A DNA stretch of 50,260 nucleotides, from contig JAGBLN010000011.1 in the NCBI GenBank assembly GCA_017635395.1, positions 1 through 50,260 on the forward strand, written 5' to 3'. The position numbers were made by a program, and so were the translations under genes. Position 1 is the first letter of the stretch, and each line of letters opens with the position of its first letter. Source of the DNA: Lachnospiraceae bacterium. Its GTDB lineage: Bacteria > Bacillota > Clostridia > Lachnospirales > Lachnospiraceae. A model generated the notes under the pieces. The model ran no database searches and was not told the DNA's origin. It saw only the letters and a program-made list of their open reading frames with translations. This document shows, in pieces, positions 17,044 through 25,688 of this stretch.

Positions 17044-17517
17044 TTACTCTCCTCTTCCTGACATTGCAAGCTCCATAAGTCCCCTGCAGTTTTGCTCTGA
17101 TACCGACAGCGCCACAGCAATTATACGGTCGCAGAGTTCCTCCGTTTCCTTTTCTGACAGCCCGCTGACTATTGGCATTTTCAGGGAATATGCAAGGGCA
17201 TTTTCATATGAATCATATTCAAAGCAGCCGGCCTGTGTCTGTGCATTTACAATACTGATAAGTACGCAGAGTTCAGGAATGATATCACGTTTAAGCTCCG
17301 GCACAAGAAATATACGGGCAACAAAAGAATCATCCTCAAAATAGAATTCGCCTTCTGCCAGTCCGGACTCCGTGCCGAATCCGTAATGAAGCGTAGTCAG
17401 TACCGTAGTCTCAAGCCCGCTTTCTTCTTCCGGGACAAGCATTACTTCAAAATCTTCTTCATCCCTGTTTTCCGATATTGTTTTGTAAATTTTTTCCAGG
17501 ATTTTTTTGCTATTCAT
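17044..17517 (-). CDS. YbjN-like (secretion-chaperone-fold) protein 2
   Basis: A 157-residue acidic protein, first gene of the four-gene operon. The helix-strand-strand-helix core (helix ending CVLISIVNAQTQAGCFEYD, strand ALAYSLKMPI, helix ELCDRIIAVALSVSEQ) matches the layout of YbjN/type III chaperone-like proteins and of the protein encoded at 12753-13283, with low sequence identity. No catalytic residues are apparent. Strong Shine-Dalgarno GGGAGAAAGGA before ATG at 17517. Only 23 bp separate its start from the hairpin after the chemoreceptor gene, so no separate promoter is visible between them. Confidence 0.55.
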   Translation of the reverse strand: MNSKKILEKIYKTISENRDEEDFEVMLVPEEESGLETTVLTTLHYGFGTESGLAEGEFYFEDDSFVARIFLVPELKRDIIPELCVLISIVNAQTQAGCFEYDSYENALAYSLKMPIVSGLSEKETEELCDRIIAVALSVSEQNCRGLMELAMSGRGE

Positions 17518-17540
17518 ATTATCCTTTCTCCCTTAAACTA

Positions 17541-17585
17541 AAGACCCCCGACTAAAAGTCTTATTCTTTTAAATCGGGAGTCTTT
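17541..17585 (-). terminator. Hairpin between the chemoreceptor gene and the YbjN operon
   Basis: An 11-bp stem (minus strand AAGACTCCCGA with TCGGGGGTCTT) encloses a 22-nt loop. Downstream on the minus strand the tract is TCTTTAGTTTAAG, only partly U-rich, so termination may be incomplete and the following operon may depend on read-through. Confidence 0.6.
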
Positions 17586-17624
17586 TCATACATTAATACC
17601 TCATTTGTCTTTTGCCGCCATTAT

Positions 17625-20093
17625 TTACAGTTCAAATCTTGATATGATCTCCTTAAGTTCTGCAACAGCAGCCTTGCACTGCTCTACCTTCGCCATACTG
17701 TCCGTTGTATCCGAAACCATGTCGGAAGTCTTGCCTGCTATATCGGAAATACCTCTGGTAGATTCATTGACAGTATTATCAATACCGCTGATGGCTGATG
17801 CTATGCGGTCGATAGCCTCATTCAGACTGTCAATACTCTCACGTATGGTATCCATGCTCCGTCCGAAGCTTTCTGCATCCTCACGGTACTGCACGCTCAC
17901 CTTGCCGAACTCCTCATAGTCAGAGAGAACATTGCTTTCCAGGAATCCCGTAGTCTCTGTCAGACATTCAGCCATCTGGTTAACTGCCGAAACAACCTCA
18001 GTAACAATATGGCTGATATCGCTTACTGCAGATGACGACTGGGTAGCCAGATTGCCAACCTCAGTAGCGACAACAGCGAAACCTCTGCCTGCCTCACCTG
18101 CCCTGGCAGCCTCTATGGACGCATTCAGTGCCAGGAGACTGGTCTGTGAAGATATCTCCATGATGGTTCCTGAAAGAGTATTGATCTTTTCTACCGACTT
18201 TGATGCAAGTATCGCTCTTTCGGATTTTTCCTTAACCGACTCATAGATCTCGATAGTCTTCCTGCTTGCCTGGTCAGTGGTTGATGCAAGTTCTGATGCA
18301 CGCTTTGAAACCTCTCTTGAGAGGCTGCTTCCATCCTCTGCAAGCTTTTCAATGCTCTGTGCGCTTTCCTGAATATCTCCGATATTACCTGTAATTCCGG
18401 CAGTGGTAGCTGCAGTTTCCTGCATGCCGGCTGCCAGTTCCTCTGTTGTAGCGGAATTGTCCTGGCAGATATTGCCCACATTCCTCATTGTAAGATCCAG
18501 ATCGTCAACATTGGAATCAATGCTCTGGCCGGCGCCTTCGATAGACTCCACAACATCCCTTAAGCTGTCATGCATGCGCTCTACAGTCCTTGAGATAGCA
18601 CCCACCTCATCTGACCTCTTCGCCAGTGCCTGAGCAGTTTTATCTTCAGAGAAATCAAGCCCTGCTATCTTGTTTATTACAGGCACAAGTGCATTTATGC
18701 CATTCATCAGCATTGATGAAACAAGTATAACCGCAACTATTGCTACTATCAGGCAGAGTACTGCGTATATGATCATCTTGTTGCGCATTTTGGATACGCT
18801 CTTGAGCATCTCTGACTTGTCTGCCGTAACGATTACGATATTGCCGTCCTTGGTGAAGGAATAGCCGGCAACTTTATTAACACCCTTGTACTTATAGATG
18901 CAGGAACCGTCAGGAACTTCCTTTCCTGCCTGGAGGTCTGCAACTATACCCTTTACCGCATCATTTTCTACAGGCTGGCCGATCTTTTCAGGGGTCTGAT
19001 GCCAGAGCATCGTTCCGTCAGGTGAAACCATATATGCATAGGATCCTTCAACACCTGTCATCTCGATCTTTCCAATCAGAGAATCATAATCGATCTTTAC
19101 CAGCTCATCATAATCAGAGGTAACAAGGACTATGTTTCCGGTGTCCGTAAAGGAGTAACCTGCAAGCTTCTTAGAGCCTTTATACTCATATATTACATAT
19201 CCGTCCTCAACGGTCTTGCCGGCCTGAAGGTCTGCAACTATACCCTTTACTGCGGCATTCTCAACGGGCTGGCCGATCTTTTCGGGAGTGGGATGCCAGA
19301 GCATCGTTCCATCGGGTGAAACCATGTATGCATATGAGCCTTCCGCTACATCTATCTTAATATTTCCGATAAGGTCATCGTAATTGATCTTCATGAAGGC
19401 ATCATAGTCAGCCGTTACTATCACGATGTCGCCTGCTTTGGTGAAAGCATAGCCCGCAAGCTTTGTTGCATCCTTATACTCATAAAAGATAGCGCCGGGA
19501 TCAACCTTATTTCCCGCCTGAAGCTCAGCAACGATCCCCTTTACTGCGGCATTTTCTACAGGCTGACCGATCTTTTCAGTAGTCTGATGCCAAAGCATAG
19601 TGCCGTCAGGACTTACCATGTATGCATATGAACCTTCAACACCTGTTATGGTCACATTGCTAAGCACGGATTTAAGGGTAGCCCTGTCCGGACGGATCCC
19701 ATCCACGGTTACCTTGTCAATAGCCTGTGCAGTATTGACTGCCAGGTCATAAGCGTAATTCTTATAGACCTCTTCACCGAACTCCCTCGAAAAATCAATG
19801 GAAACTGCAGCTTCCTCTGCCAGGTTCTTGGCATATCCGCCGTATGCCTCTTCACCGAACTCTGTGGCAAAATCCACTGCCACCGCAGTCTCCTGCGCCA
19901 GGTTAAGTGCATAGTTAAGATACGTGTTCTGCATCGCCTTTGATGCATTTAACACGCCGCTAATAACCTGTATCAGGACAGCGACAAAAAGAATTCCACC
20001 TGCAAATAAAGCAATTTTGGTACTCAGCCTTGAAAAGAAACCGACACTTTCGGCTTTCACGGCAGTCTTTGAAGAACTGACTTTAGCGTCCAT
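17625..20093 (-). CDS. Methyl-accepting chemotaxis protein with three tandem sensor repeats
   Basis: Membrane chemoreceptor of 822 residues. TM1 is at about 27-49 and TM2 at 440-463. The cytoplasmic signalling hairpin has the conserved tip [20 protein letters not shown] (646-665) and [11 protein letters not shown]. The extracytoplasmic part is unusual. Residues 61-130 hold three 26-residue helical repeats (starting YALNLA, YAKNLA, YAYDLA). Residues 153-430 hold three 98-residue Cache/PAS-like repeats (starting EGSYAYMV at 153, 251 and 349, each with SPDGTMLWH and EKIGQPVEN). Start ATG is preceded by AAAGGGGGG. The ligand is unknown. No other chemotaxis gene is in the window. Confidence 0.93.
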   Translation of the reverse strand: MDAKVSSSKTAVKAESVGFFSRLSTKIALFAGGILFVAVLIQVISGVLNASKAMQNTYLNYALNLAQETAVAVDFATEFGEEAYGGYAKNLAEEAAVSIDFSREFGEEVYKNYAYDLAVNTAQAIDKVTVDGIRPDRATLKSVLSNVTITGVEGSYAYMVSPDGTMLWHQTTEKIGQPVENAAVKGIVAELQAGNKVDPGAIFYEYKDATKLAGYAFTKAGDIVIVTADYDAFMKINYDDLIGNIKIDVAEGSYAYMVSPDGTMLWHPTPEKIGQPVENAAVKGIVADLQAGKTVEDGYVIYEYKGSKKLAGYSFTDTGNIVLVTSDYDELVKIDYDSLIGKIEMTGVEGSYAYMVSPDGTMLWHQTPEKIGQPVENDAVKGIVADLQAGKEVPDGSCIYKYKGVNKVAGYSFTKDGNIVIVTADKSEMLKSVSKMRNKMIIYAVLCLIVAIVAVILVSSMLMNGINALVPVINKIAGLDFSEDKTAQALAKRSDEVGAISRTVERMHDSLRDVVESIEGAGQSIDSNVDDLDLTMRNVGNICQDNSATTEELAAGMQETAATTAGITGNIGDIQESAQSIEKLAEDGSSLSREVSKRASELASTTDQASRKTIEIYESVKEKSERAILASKSVEKINTLSGTIMEISSQTSLLALNASIEAARAGEAGRGFAVVATEVGNLATQSSSAVSDISHIVTEVVSAVNQMAECLTETTGFLESNVLSDYEEFGKVSVQYREDAESFGRSMDTIRESIDSLNEAIDRIASAISGIDNTVNESTRGISDIAGKTSDMVSDTTDSMAKVEQCKAAVAELKEIISRFEL
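18804..19637 (-). repeat. Three in-frame tandem 294-bp repeats in the chemoreceptor gene
   Basis: Units begin at 19637, 19343 and 19049 (minus strand), exactly 294 bp (98 codons) apart. Each encodes [17 protein letters not shown] near its start and [10 protein letters not shown] or a close variant; the third is slightly shorter before TM2. Similarity is high at protein and DNA level, indicating recent duplication or homogenisation. Confidence 0.9.
19704..19913 (-). repeat. Three in-frame 78-bp repeats encoding helical units
   Basis: Units of 26 codons start at residues 61, 87 and 113; the first two share LA-(4)-A-(x)-DF-EFGEE and the third is partial ([14 protein letters not shown]). They precede the three 98-residue sensor repeats, matching them in number. 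Confidence 0.8.
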
Positions 20094-20162
20094 TAGCGTA
20101 ACCCCCCTTTGTATTTTGTTTTACAATTTGTTTTAAGAAAACCTTTTCCGTAATATTTTATC

Positions 20163-20184
20163 ATAGACAATGCACATAGTCTAT
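20163..20184. promoter_or_regulatory. Inverted repeat upstream of the chemoreceptor gene
   Basis: ATAGAC and GTCTAT are separated by 10 bp, so the half-site centres lie 16 bp apart. The element lies 70-92 bp before the chemoreceptor start and just after sfsA's stop region. It could be an operator; a terminator is less likely because there is no T-run. Confidence 0.35.
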
Positions 20185-20212
20185 AAAATTGTATATAAAA
20201 TAATACCTAAAC

Positions 20213-20866
20213 TCAGCAGGTTATTCTAAGTTCATCCGGCTCCACATGGCATTTAAGAAACAGTACCTGGACGCCCGCATCTTCAGCCTCCCTAAGGGCA
20301 GTACCGAACTCAGCATGGGTTTCAACATTAGGCCGGACTTCGGATACGCCTTCCACCTGGATCACGAATGCCAATATCGCCTTATATCCGTTCTTTACCG
20401 CTCCGGCCAGCTCCCGCAGATGTTTTACTCCACGCTCCGTCGGGGCATCAGGAAAGTAGCCTATGCCGTCCACTTCAAGGGTACACCCCTTCACTTCCAT
20501 TAAATACCGTTCTCCGTCACGCTCCATATAGAAATCTATTCTGGAATCTCCGTATGTATACTCTGGCACCACCCTGTCATAGTCCTGGCTTTCCAGCCAT
20601 TCCTTCACGACCTTATTTGGAGCCTGGCTGTCGATATTAAAAAGAAGGCCGTTATCCTTCCTGACTGACACCAGGTCATACTTAGTCTTCCTGCCCGGCG
20701 TCTCCGGTGCAGTAAGCCACACTTCGCAGCCGGGTATCAGAAGCTCCCTGCATCTGCCCGTATTCTTTACATGAACTATTTCCTTTTGTCCATTTACCTC
20801 AGCCTCAGCAATAAACCTGTTTGGACGGTTCAGGAATACGCCCTTGGTTATATTCTCGTATTTCAA
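20213..20866 (-). CDS. sfsA: SfsA family DNA/RNA nuclease-like protein
   Basis: SfsA ('sugar fermentation stimulation' protein) has an OB-fold plus a PD-(D/E)xK-like nuclease core. Visible motifs: HVKNTGRCRELL (32-43), the acidic pair DSRIDFY, the MEVKGCTL strand with Glu and Lys of a nuclease site, FPDAPTERG and HLREL. Length 217 is normal. The start codon is TTG at 20866, 8 nt after AGGGG. Cellular role in Bacillota is not established. It is 53 bp downstream of the 107-residue gene, on the same strand. Confidence 0.93.
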   Translation of the reverse strand: MKYENITKGVFLNRPNRFIAEAEVNGQKEIVHVKNTGRCRELLIPGCEVWLTAPETPGRKTKYDLVSVRKDNGLLFNIDSQAPNKVVKEWLESQDYDRVVPEYTYGDSRIDFYMERDGERYLMEVKGCTLEVDGIGYFPDAPTERGVKHLRELAGAVKNGYKAILAFVIQVEGVSEVRPNVETHAEFGTALREAEDAGVQVLFLKCHVEPDELRITC

Positions 20867-20919
20867 TGATCTAACCCCTAAAAAATGTCACATTCAGCAT
20901 AGCTGATTTTTAACCGGCA

Positions 20920-21243
20920 TCACTCATCTTCCGAGCCTAATCCGTTATAGAACATATCATTGTACGACGCATTGGCACCCTCGCAGGCCTTCTTCTCCCT
21001 CCAGGCCTCTATCTCGCTGCGGATTGCCAGCATCTCATCCACCACAAGCTCGACTTTATTTGGCTTTACATTGTATAAATAAGCCAGCATGCGCCGCATG
21101 GCCTTCGGGCTCCCAAGGTTTTTCGCAATCTCATTTCCCAGTTCTTTTGGAAAGCCTAATGCCACCACAGAGCTTACCAGTTCATCCCTTGTCGCTATCC
21201 ATTCCCGCTGTTCTGTTGTCAGTTTCTGTTTTTCCTGACTCAT
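20920..21243 (-). CDS. Hypothetical 107-residue protein
   Basis: Not recognised. Predominantly helical, with the conserved-looking segments EWIATRDELVSSVVALGFPKELGNE (helix then Gly-Phe-Pro turn), ARNLGSPKAMRRML-like central helix and a C-terminal EIEAWREKK helix ending in an acidic tail. The length and repeated helix-turn units recall small helical adaptor proteins. GGAG is 8 nt before ATG at 21243, so the start is good. Likely co-transcribed with sfsA. Confidence 0.6.
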   Translation of the reverse strand: MSQEKQKLTTEQREWIATRDELVSSVVALGFPKELGNEIAKNLGSPKAMRRMLAYLYNVKPNKVELVVDEMLAIRSEIEAWREKKACEGANASYNDMFYNGLGSEDE

Positions 21244-21609
21244 ATTTCCATCTCCGTAAACACTGCTATAACACTATTAACCTGTTTCCAGATTGTCTTT
21301 CTTTTTTCTTCTCGCCATCCCATTATACCACACGCTAAGCGTTTCCCCGTCCTCAAAAAACAGACACATTCTCAACTATACCACCTGAATATACCGCCTT
21401 TACACCGCATTCAAAGAGTGCTAATATTCACTTACATTTCTGGAAGATATCTTGGCACTCGCCACATTTTCCAAGAAATCACAGATTAGTATAAAATTGA
21501 TGGCCACCTATAACCTCCGAATAGGATCTTGGCGAGCATCATTCTGTCAGCCAAAGCAGCCTAAAAACAACACCCACAACTTCCCTCAACATTTTGATGC
21601 GCATAGTTA
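21244..21609. other. Gene-free stretch before the HicB relic
   Basis: No open frame with a credible start or protein-like composition was seen on either strand. The stretch includes promoter-side sequence for the 107-residue gene and then sequence in which the first half of a hicB gene, and any hicA, would be expected but is missing. Confidence 0.5.
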
Positions 21610-21876
21610 AAAAATGATGGCGAGCAGGAACCTGTCGCATCAGCAATGTGTGATGTTTCACTGGAAGATGTTGCAAAAGAACTGGATGCAGATACTGACG
21701 GAGCTTTCGTGAATATGGTTTCCGTTGATGTCGCAGAATACGCCCGAACCCACTTCGAGAAATCTGTCCGTAAGACTCTCACTATTCCTGCCTGGCTTAA
21801 TATTGCAGCCCGGGAAAAGAAAATCAATTTCTCACAGACCCTGCAGGATGCCCTAATCGCAAAGATCAAGGCATAG
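21610..21876 (+). pseudogene. 5'-truncated hicB antitoxin remnant
   Basis: The frame from about 21610 reads NDGEQEPVASA, then GAFVNMVSVDVAEYA and the HicB C-terminal ribbon-helix-like segment KSVRKTLTIPAWLN...INFSQTLQDAL. This is the second half of long-form HicB antitoxins. The first ~60 residues are missing: a TAG at 21604 closes the frame upstream, and no HicA toxin frame is seen. An ATG at 21646 exists but leaves only 76 residues. HicB normally binds and neutralises the mRNA interferase HicA and represses its own operon. This copy is probably non-functional. Confidence 0.7.
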
Positions 21877-22281
21877 AATCACCTTGATCATAAATCCTGA
21901 CTCTTCTTTTCCCCATATCCTGTCGCTAATGGCACATTCTGCCAGAACAGCATCTCCGGTCGCCCTTAGCTGATACCCCAGGTCTTCATTTTGACGAAAC
22001 TTCTCCAGCAGGCCCTCATAAACGACTATCTGTCTCTTTCCGTTCCAGATATAGTTAACATAGTTTGAAACCTTCCGTCCCAACTGTTTTATCTCTGCCA
22101 CATCATCTGTTTCAAGTATTTTTGCGGCAATATCATCATCGTGAAAACAAACAGCCTTCCGGTACATCATGTACTGCTCCATTGACGAATATTTAATTCC
22201 GTCCTTAACAAACTCCGACATATACCAGTTGCTTAAGTATCCGTTTTCTTCATCCGGATTATGAAAACATATCACATTCAA
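21853..22281 (-). CDS. NADAR/YbiA-like protein, C-terminally truncated
   Basis: NADAR-family proteins act on N-glycosidic bonds of ribosylated substrates, including ADP-ribosyl-guanine in DNA. The core is clear: YLSNWYMSEF, KYSSMEQYMMYRKA, LGRKVSNY, WNGKRQIVVYEGLL and CAISDRIWG. Family members continue with a GIGL...WRGQNLLG-type segment of some 25 residues that is absent here. After IWG the frame runs into unrelated sequence at about 21909 and overlaps the hicB remnant's end. The best start is TTG at 22281, 9 nt after GAGGAG. It is 15-25 bp downstream of the TrmH-type gene. Activity is doubtful given the missing end. Confidence 0.75.
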   Translation of the reverse strand: MNVICFHNPDEENGYLSNWYMSEFVKDGIKYSSMEQYMMYRKAVCFHDDDIAAKILETDDVAEIKQLGRKVSNYVNYIWNGKRQIVVYEGLLEKFRQNEDLGYQLRATGDAVLAECAISDRIWGKEESGFMIKVILCLDLCD

Positions 22282-22305
22282 TTTTATCAACTCCTCATAG
22301 GAATC

Positions 22306-23151
22306 TTATTTCAGCAGCTCCCAGAAGCTTACAGCGCTGGCAGCCGCTACATTCAGCGAATCCACACCATGATGCATAGGGATCATGACACGGTAGTCAC
22401 AAGCATAAATAGACTCTTCCGAAAGCCCTGTTCCTTCGTTACCAAGAACTATGGCAAGCTTTTCATTTTTACGGATCTCATCATTATCAATCCCCGTTGA
22501 ATCTTCAGTCAAAGCCATCGCAACTGTTACAAAGCCTAAAGACTTAAGATTGCTGATCAAGGCCGCCCCCTCAGACACTTCCTTTGATGCCTTGGTCCAT
22601 GGAATCTGGAAAACAGTTCCCATGCTGACTCTTGAAGACCTTCTTGAAAGCGGATCCACCGATGAGTAGTTCAGTAATGCGCCGTCCATTCCCAGTGCCG
22701 CAGCAGATCTTATAATAGCGCCGGCATTTGTCGGGTTCACCACCGTATCCAGAACCGCAATACGCTTTTTATCCTGACAGAATTCTTCCACGGATTGCAC
22801 CGGCTTGCGTCTCAGCGTCATCCACAGTCCGCGGACCAGGGTATATCCGGTAAGCTGAGTTACAATTTCTGTTTCGGCTATATATACCGGAACAGTATCT
22901 TTTTTTTCAGCGCCCCACTTTTTTCCTATCATTTCAAAAACAGGACCGGCCTCAGCCTCGATCCTGCTCTTTTCCACCAGTACTGACAGAGGTTCATACC
23001 CGGCCTCAAGTGCACGCAGGATCACATTGCAGCTTTCAGCAAGAAAGATCCCGGTATCCGGCTCATAATACCTGAACAGCTGCGACTCTGAAAGCCTTGC
23101 AAACACATCCAGCTCCGGCGCATTTATATCCTTTATCTCAATAAGATTCAA
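22306..23151 (-). CDS. TrmH/SpoU-family RNA 2'-O-methyltransferase
   Basis: SPOUT methyltransferase using S-adenosylmethionine. The three trefoil-knot motifs are intact: NPTNAGAIIRSAAALG (139-154), IVLGNEGTGL (234-243) and IPMHHGVDSLNVAAASAV (257-274). An N-terminal substrate-binding domain (about 1-115) with AES at 38-40 resembles 23S rRNA guanosine-2'-O-methyltransferases. Length 281 is typical. The start is TTG at 23151, with GGAG about 12 nt upstream. It follows the TIR gene by 25 bp, and probably shares its mRNA although its role is likely housekeeping. Confidence 0.92.
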   Translation of the reverse strand: MNLIEIKDINAPELDVFARLSESQLFRYYEPDTGIFLAESCNVILRALEAGYEPLSVLVEKSRIEAEAGPVFEMIGKKWGAEKKDTVPVYIAETEIVTQLTGYTLVRGLWMTLRRKPVQSVEEFCQDKKRIAVLDTVVNPTNAGAIIRSAAALGMDGALLNYSSVDPLSRRSSRVSMGTVFQIPWTKASKEVSEGAALISNLKSLGFVTVAMALTEDSTGIDNDEIRKNEKLAIVLGNEGTGLSEESIYACDYRVMIPMHHGVDSLNVAAASAVSFWELLK

Positions 23152-23176
23152 TCTGTGTTCCGCTCCGTTGATAAAA

Positions 23177-25663
23177 TCACTGCATATTATATTTTAAGCG
23201 CACATCATCCGACGGTTCATAGCCATCCAGATACTCATCCGCACGGCCTAAAAGTTCTTCATAGCTTACATAAGGCACACTGTAATAATCACCGATGGAA
23301 CTGTATGGCTCAAGTATCAGTTCCCCGTTTTTCTCATCCACGATCCTTGCCTGCATCCGGCAGAATACCTCAAACTTATCATTTAACAGGTAGCCTGAAT
23401 AATCGGTATCAATAACATAGCACCCCATCATTTCAGACCTGTAGAATTTTGTGATGCCAAAGTCCCAACTGCCAATCATGAACGCACCCTGAACTTCCAT
23501 CGTGTCCCTTTCATAAATCTTTATGATATTATCAGGATAAAGTGCTGCTATATATTTTTTATCTTCGGAATATTTCGCATAATCCGGCAGCGCACCTCCG
23601 CTTCCGAAAGCATTATTTATTTCTTCATAAGCCGACTCATCCTGCTCAGAAGAACAGTCATACTCATATAACACGCTCTCTGCGCCTTCGGCCATTTTTT
23701 CTGAATACCTTACCACAAAATTATTGCGGTAACCGACCAGATACAGGCTGTTGCCCCGTATCTGTGCCCAGTATATTCCATTCTCCGGTTTCCTTGCAAA
23801 GAACCGTTCAGTCTCGTCCCACCCGTTAAAGTTTCCGTCATTGGAAAAAAGCTTTCCTTCAGATGTCAGATAATAATATATGTCTCCATCTGTCCATGAA
23901 CACGTGATCTCGCCTTCGCGGGGAATCGTCTCAACTACACTTCCCGTATAGCGGTCAATTATCGTAACAAGATCCAGGCCATTTATATACACAGATTCAC
24001 CGGCAACCTCAATATTGTATGGCACATATCCTTCTATACTGATGCTCCAGGCGTTTTCCCCTGTAAGGTAGTCAGTGCAGCTTACTGTTGTGCAGTTTTT
24101 TTCTTCTTCCTCGTCATATGATACGACCGATGTAAACAGTTCGCCGTCCTGTATTTCCATCGCAGCGCCGCCATTTTCTGAAGCGCTTGCAACGCCCCTT
24201 CCCGACTCCGTCTCCGCAATGATCATGCAATAAGCTTCATTAGTGTTTATATTGCAAAGAAAATTTTCGCCGTCAAAATCCATCTCGAAGATATAGCCAT
24301 CCTCTATTCCGAATAGTTCTTTCGCATCTATCTCATATAAAAGTTCTCCCTTACTGTCAAACGCGTACAGTATGCAGTCATAAAAACAAAACATCATTTT
24401 TCCGTCCGGAGAACTGAAAAAATCTGTATAACCCTTTATTCCTTCAATGCTTTTCATTGTATCAGAAGATATTTCCGTATAATAAACATCCTCCCCGTCA
24501 ATGACCACAAGTCCCTCCGTTCCGCAAAAGCCTGCAGAAAAAATGTCATCATCCAGGTATTCTCCTGGTTCACTGCTTCTATTTATGGTTCTTACAAGAA
24601 GGCCTGATTCCGTATCAAAAATCCGGATTTCCTCATCATTATTTATCATGATGTACCTGTCATCCTGCGTCACGGAAAATTCCAGCATTTCCGAACCGCC
24701 TTCATAGATTCTGTCAGGCGCATACTTTTCAGGCACAGTGTAGATATTCAAAGCATCGTATAAAACGCGCAGCGCCGCGGCATTTGGCGCATCATCCTCA
24801 CGGTCAGGCAGAACATTTCTTGCCTCATACACAGCATCAAAGCTCCGTCCCATGCTGTATAATGAGTCCGCATTATCTGCCACCGTTCCCACATATTTAT
24901 CGTGCAGTTCTGCATACTGTTCCGAGATCAGCGCATTCTTATTCTCCAGTTCAGCATTCTGTTCTGAAATAACCGCATTCTGCCGCCCTATCCTTATCAG
25001 CATAACCGTGGCAAAAACCGCAAATAAAAGAACAGCGGCACCGATGCTTCCGAAAACCACAGCCATCCTTTTTATCTTCTGCTCGCGGTGCCGCTGCTTT
25101 AAGTCATCATAATTCAGCCCGAATATTGCGGCACAGATCTTAATGACCGCAATATCCATAGCCTTAAGGATTTCCTTCTTATTGCTGCCCCTGGTATCAG
25201 CCGCCAGCGGTTCCAGCTCTTTTTCTGTTTTAACAGTGTTGCCATTCTCATCTGTACTTATGACTTCTTCATAAGTAAGAATCCTTGGAAATGAATTCTG
25301 CGGTTCATCTTCCGCAAGCACCACAAGAATATGGTCCCTGTCATGGGTCTGAAGGAACACTTCAATTTCCTTCATGCACCATCTGGATTCAAGATACCTG
25401 GGGGTACATATGGTGATAAGAAAGTCCGAATTAGCTAAAGCTGCATTGATGGGTTCAGACAGGTTTTCAGACAATGGCAGCTCGTCCACATCCCTGAAAA
25501 CCCTTTCTATCTTTGTCTTTCCGTTTTTCGTTTTTCCCCTGAGGGATTTTGGAAGCCTGAAGGACTCCAGCTTAGTATGAATATTTTTTGCCACGAAGGC
25601 ATCCAGCTCACTATGACGGTAACTGATAAACGCATCATAGTGCACACCTTTTAGATCACTCAA
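23177..25663 (-). CDS. TIR-domain / transmembrane / beta-propeller protein
   Basis: An 828-residue fusion. Residues 8-135 form a TIR domain: YDAFISYRHSELD at the start, BB-loop FRDVDELPLS (56-65), TPRYLESRWCMKEIEVF (87-103) with Glu99 at the position of the NAD-cleaving glutamate. A single helix at about 201-224 anchors it. Residues 228-262 form a coiled coil of SEQNAELENKN-type repeats. The rest (about 310-800) is a run of beta-strand units like a WD40/PQQ propeller, predicted outside the membrane. This suggests an external sensor signalling to a cytosolic NAD hydrolase. Start is TTG at 25663 after GGGGAG. It lies 25 bp from the lipoprotein gene upstream and 25 bp from the TrmH gene downstream. 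Confidence 0.85.
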   Translation of the reverse strand: MSDLKGVHYDAFISYRHSELDAFVAKNIHTKLESFRLPKSLRGKTKNGKTKIERVFRDVDELPLSENLSEPINAALANSDFLITICTPRYLESRWCMKEIEVFLQTHDRDHILVVLAEDEPQNSFPRILTYEEVISTDENGNTVKTEKELEPLAADTRGSNKKEILKAMDIAVIKICAAIFGLNYDDLKQRHREQKIKRMAVVFGSIGAAVLLFAVFATVMLIRIGRQNAVISEQNAELENKNALISEQYAELHDKYVGTVADNADSLYSMGRSFDAVYEARNVLPDREDDAPNAAALRVLYDALNIYTVPEKYAPDRIYEGGSEMLEFSVTQDDRYIMINNDEEIRIFDTESGLLVRTINRSSEPGEYLDDDIFSAGFCGTEGLVVIDGEDVYYTEISSDTMKSIEGIKGYTDFFSSPDGKMMFCFYDCILYAFDSKGELLYEIDAKELFGIEDGYIFEMDFDGENFLCNINTNEAYCMIIAETESGRGVASASENGGAAMEIQDGELFTSVVSYDEEEEKNCTTVSCTDYLTGENAWSISIEGYVPYNIEVAGESVYINGLDLVTIIDRYTGSVVETIPREGEITCSWTDGDIYYYLTSEGKLFSNDGNFNGWDETERFFARKPENGIYWAQIRGNSLYLVGYRNNFVVRYSEKMAEGAESVLYEYDCSSEQDESAYEEINNAFGSGGALPDYAKYSEDKKYIAALYPDNIIKIYERDTMEVQGAFMIGSWDFGITKFYRSEMMGCYVIDTDYSGYLLNDKFEVFCRMQARIVDEKNGELILEPYSSIGDYYSVPYVSYEELLGRADEYLDGYEPSDDVRLKYNMQ

Positions 25664-25688
25664 AACTTACTCCCCTCATTTTTACTCA

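Noticed and set aside
18804-19913. Regular repeats considered as a CRISPR-like or satellite array
   Set aside because: Periods are exact multiples of three and the frame is continuous through a well-defined chemoreceptor.
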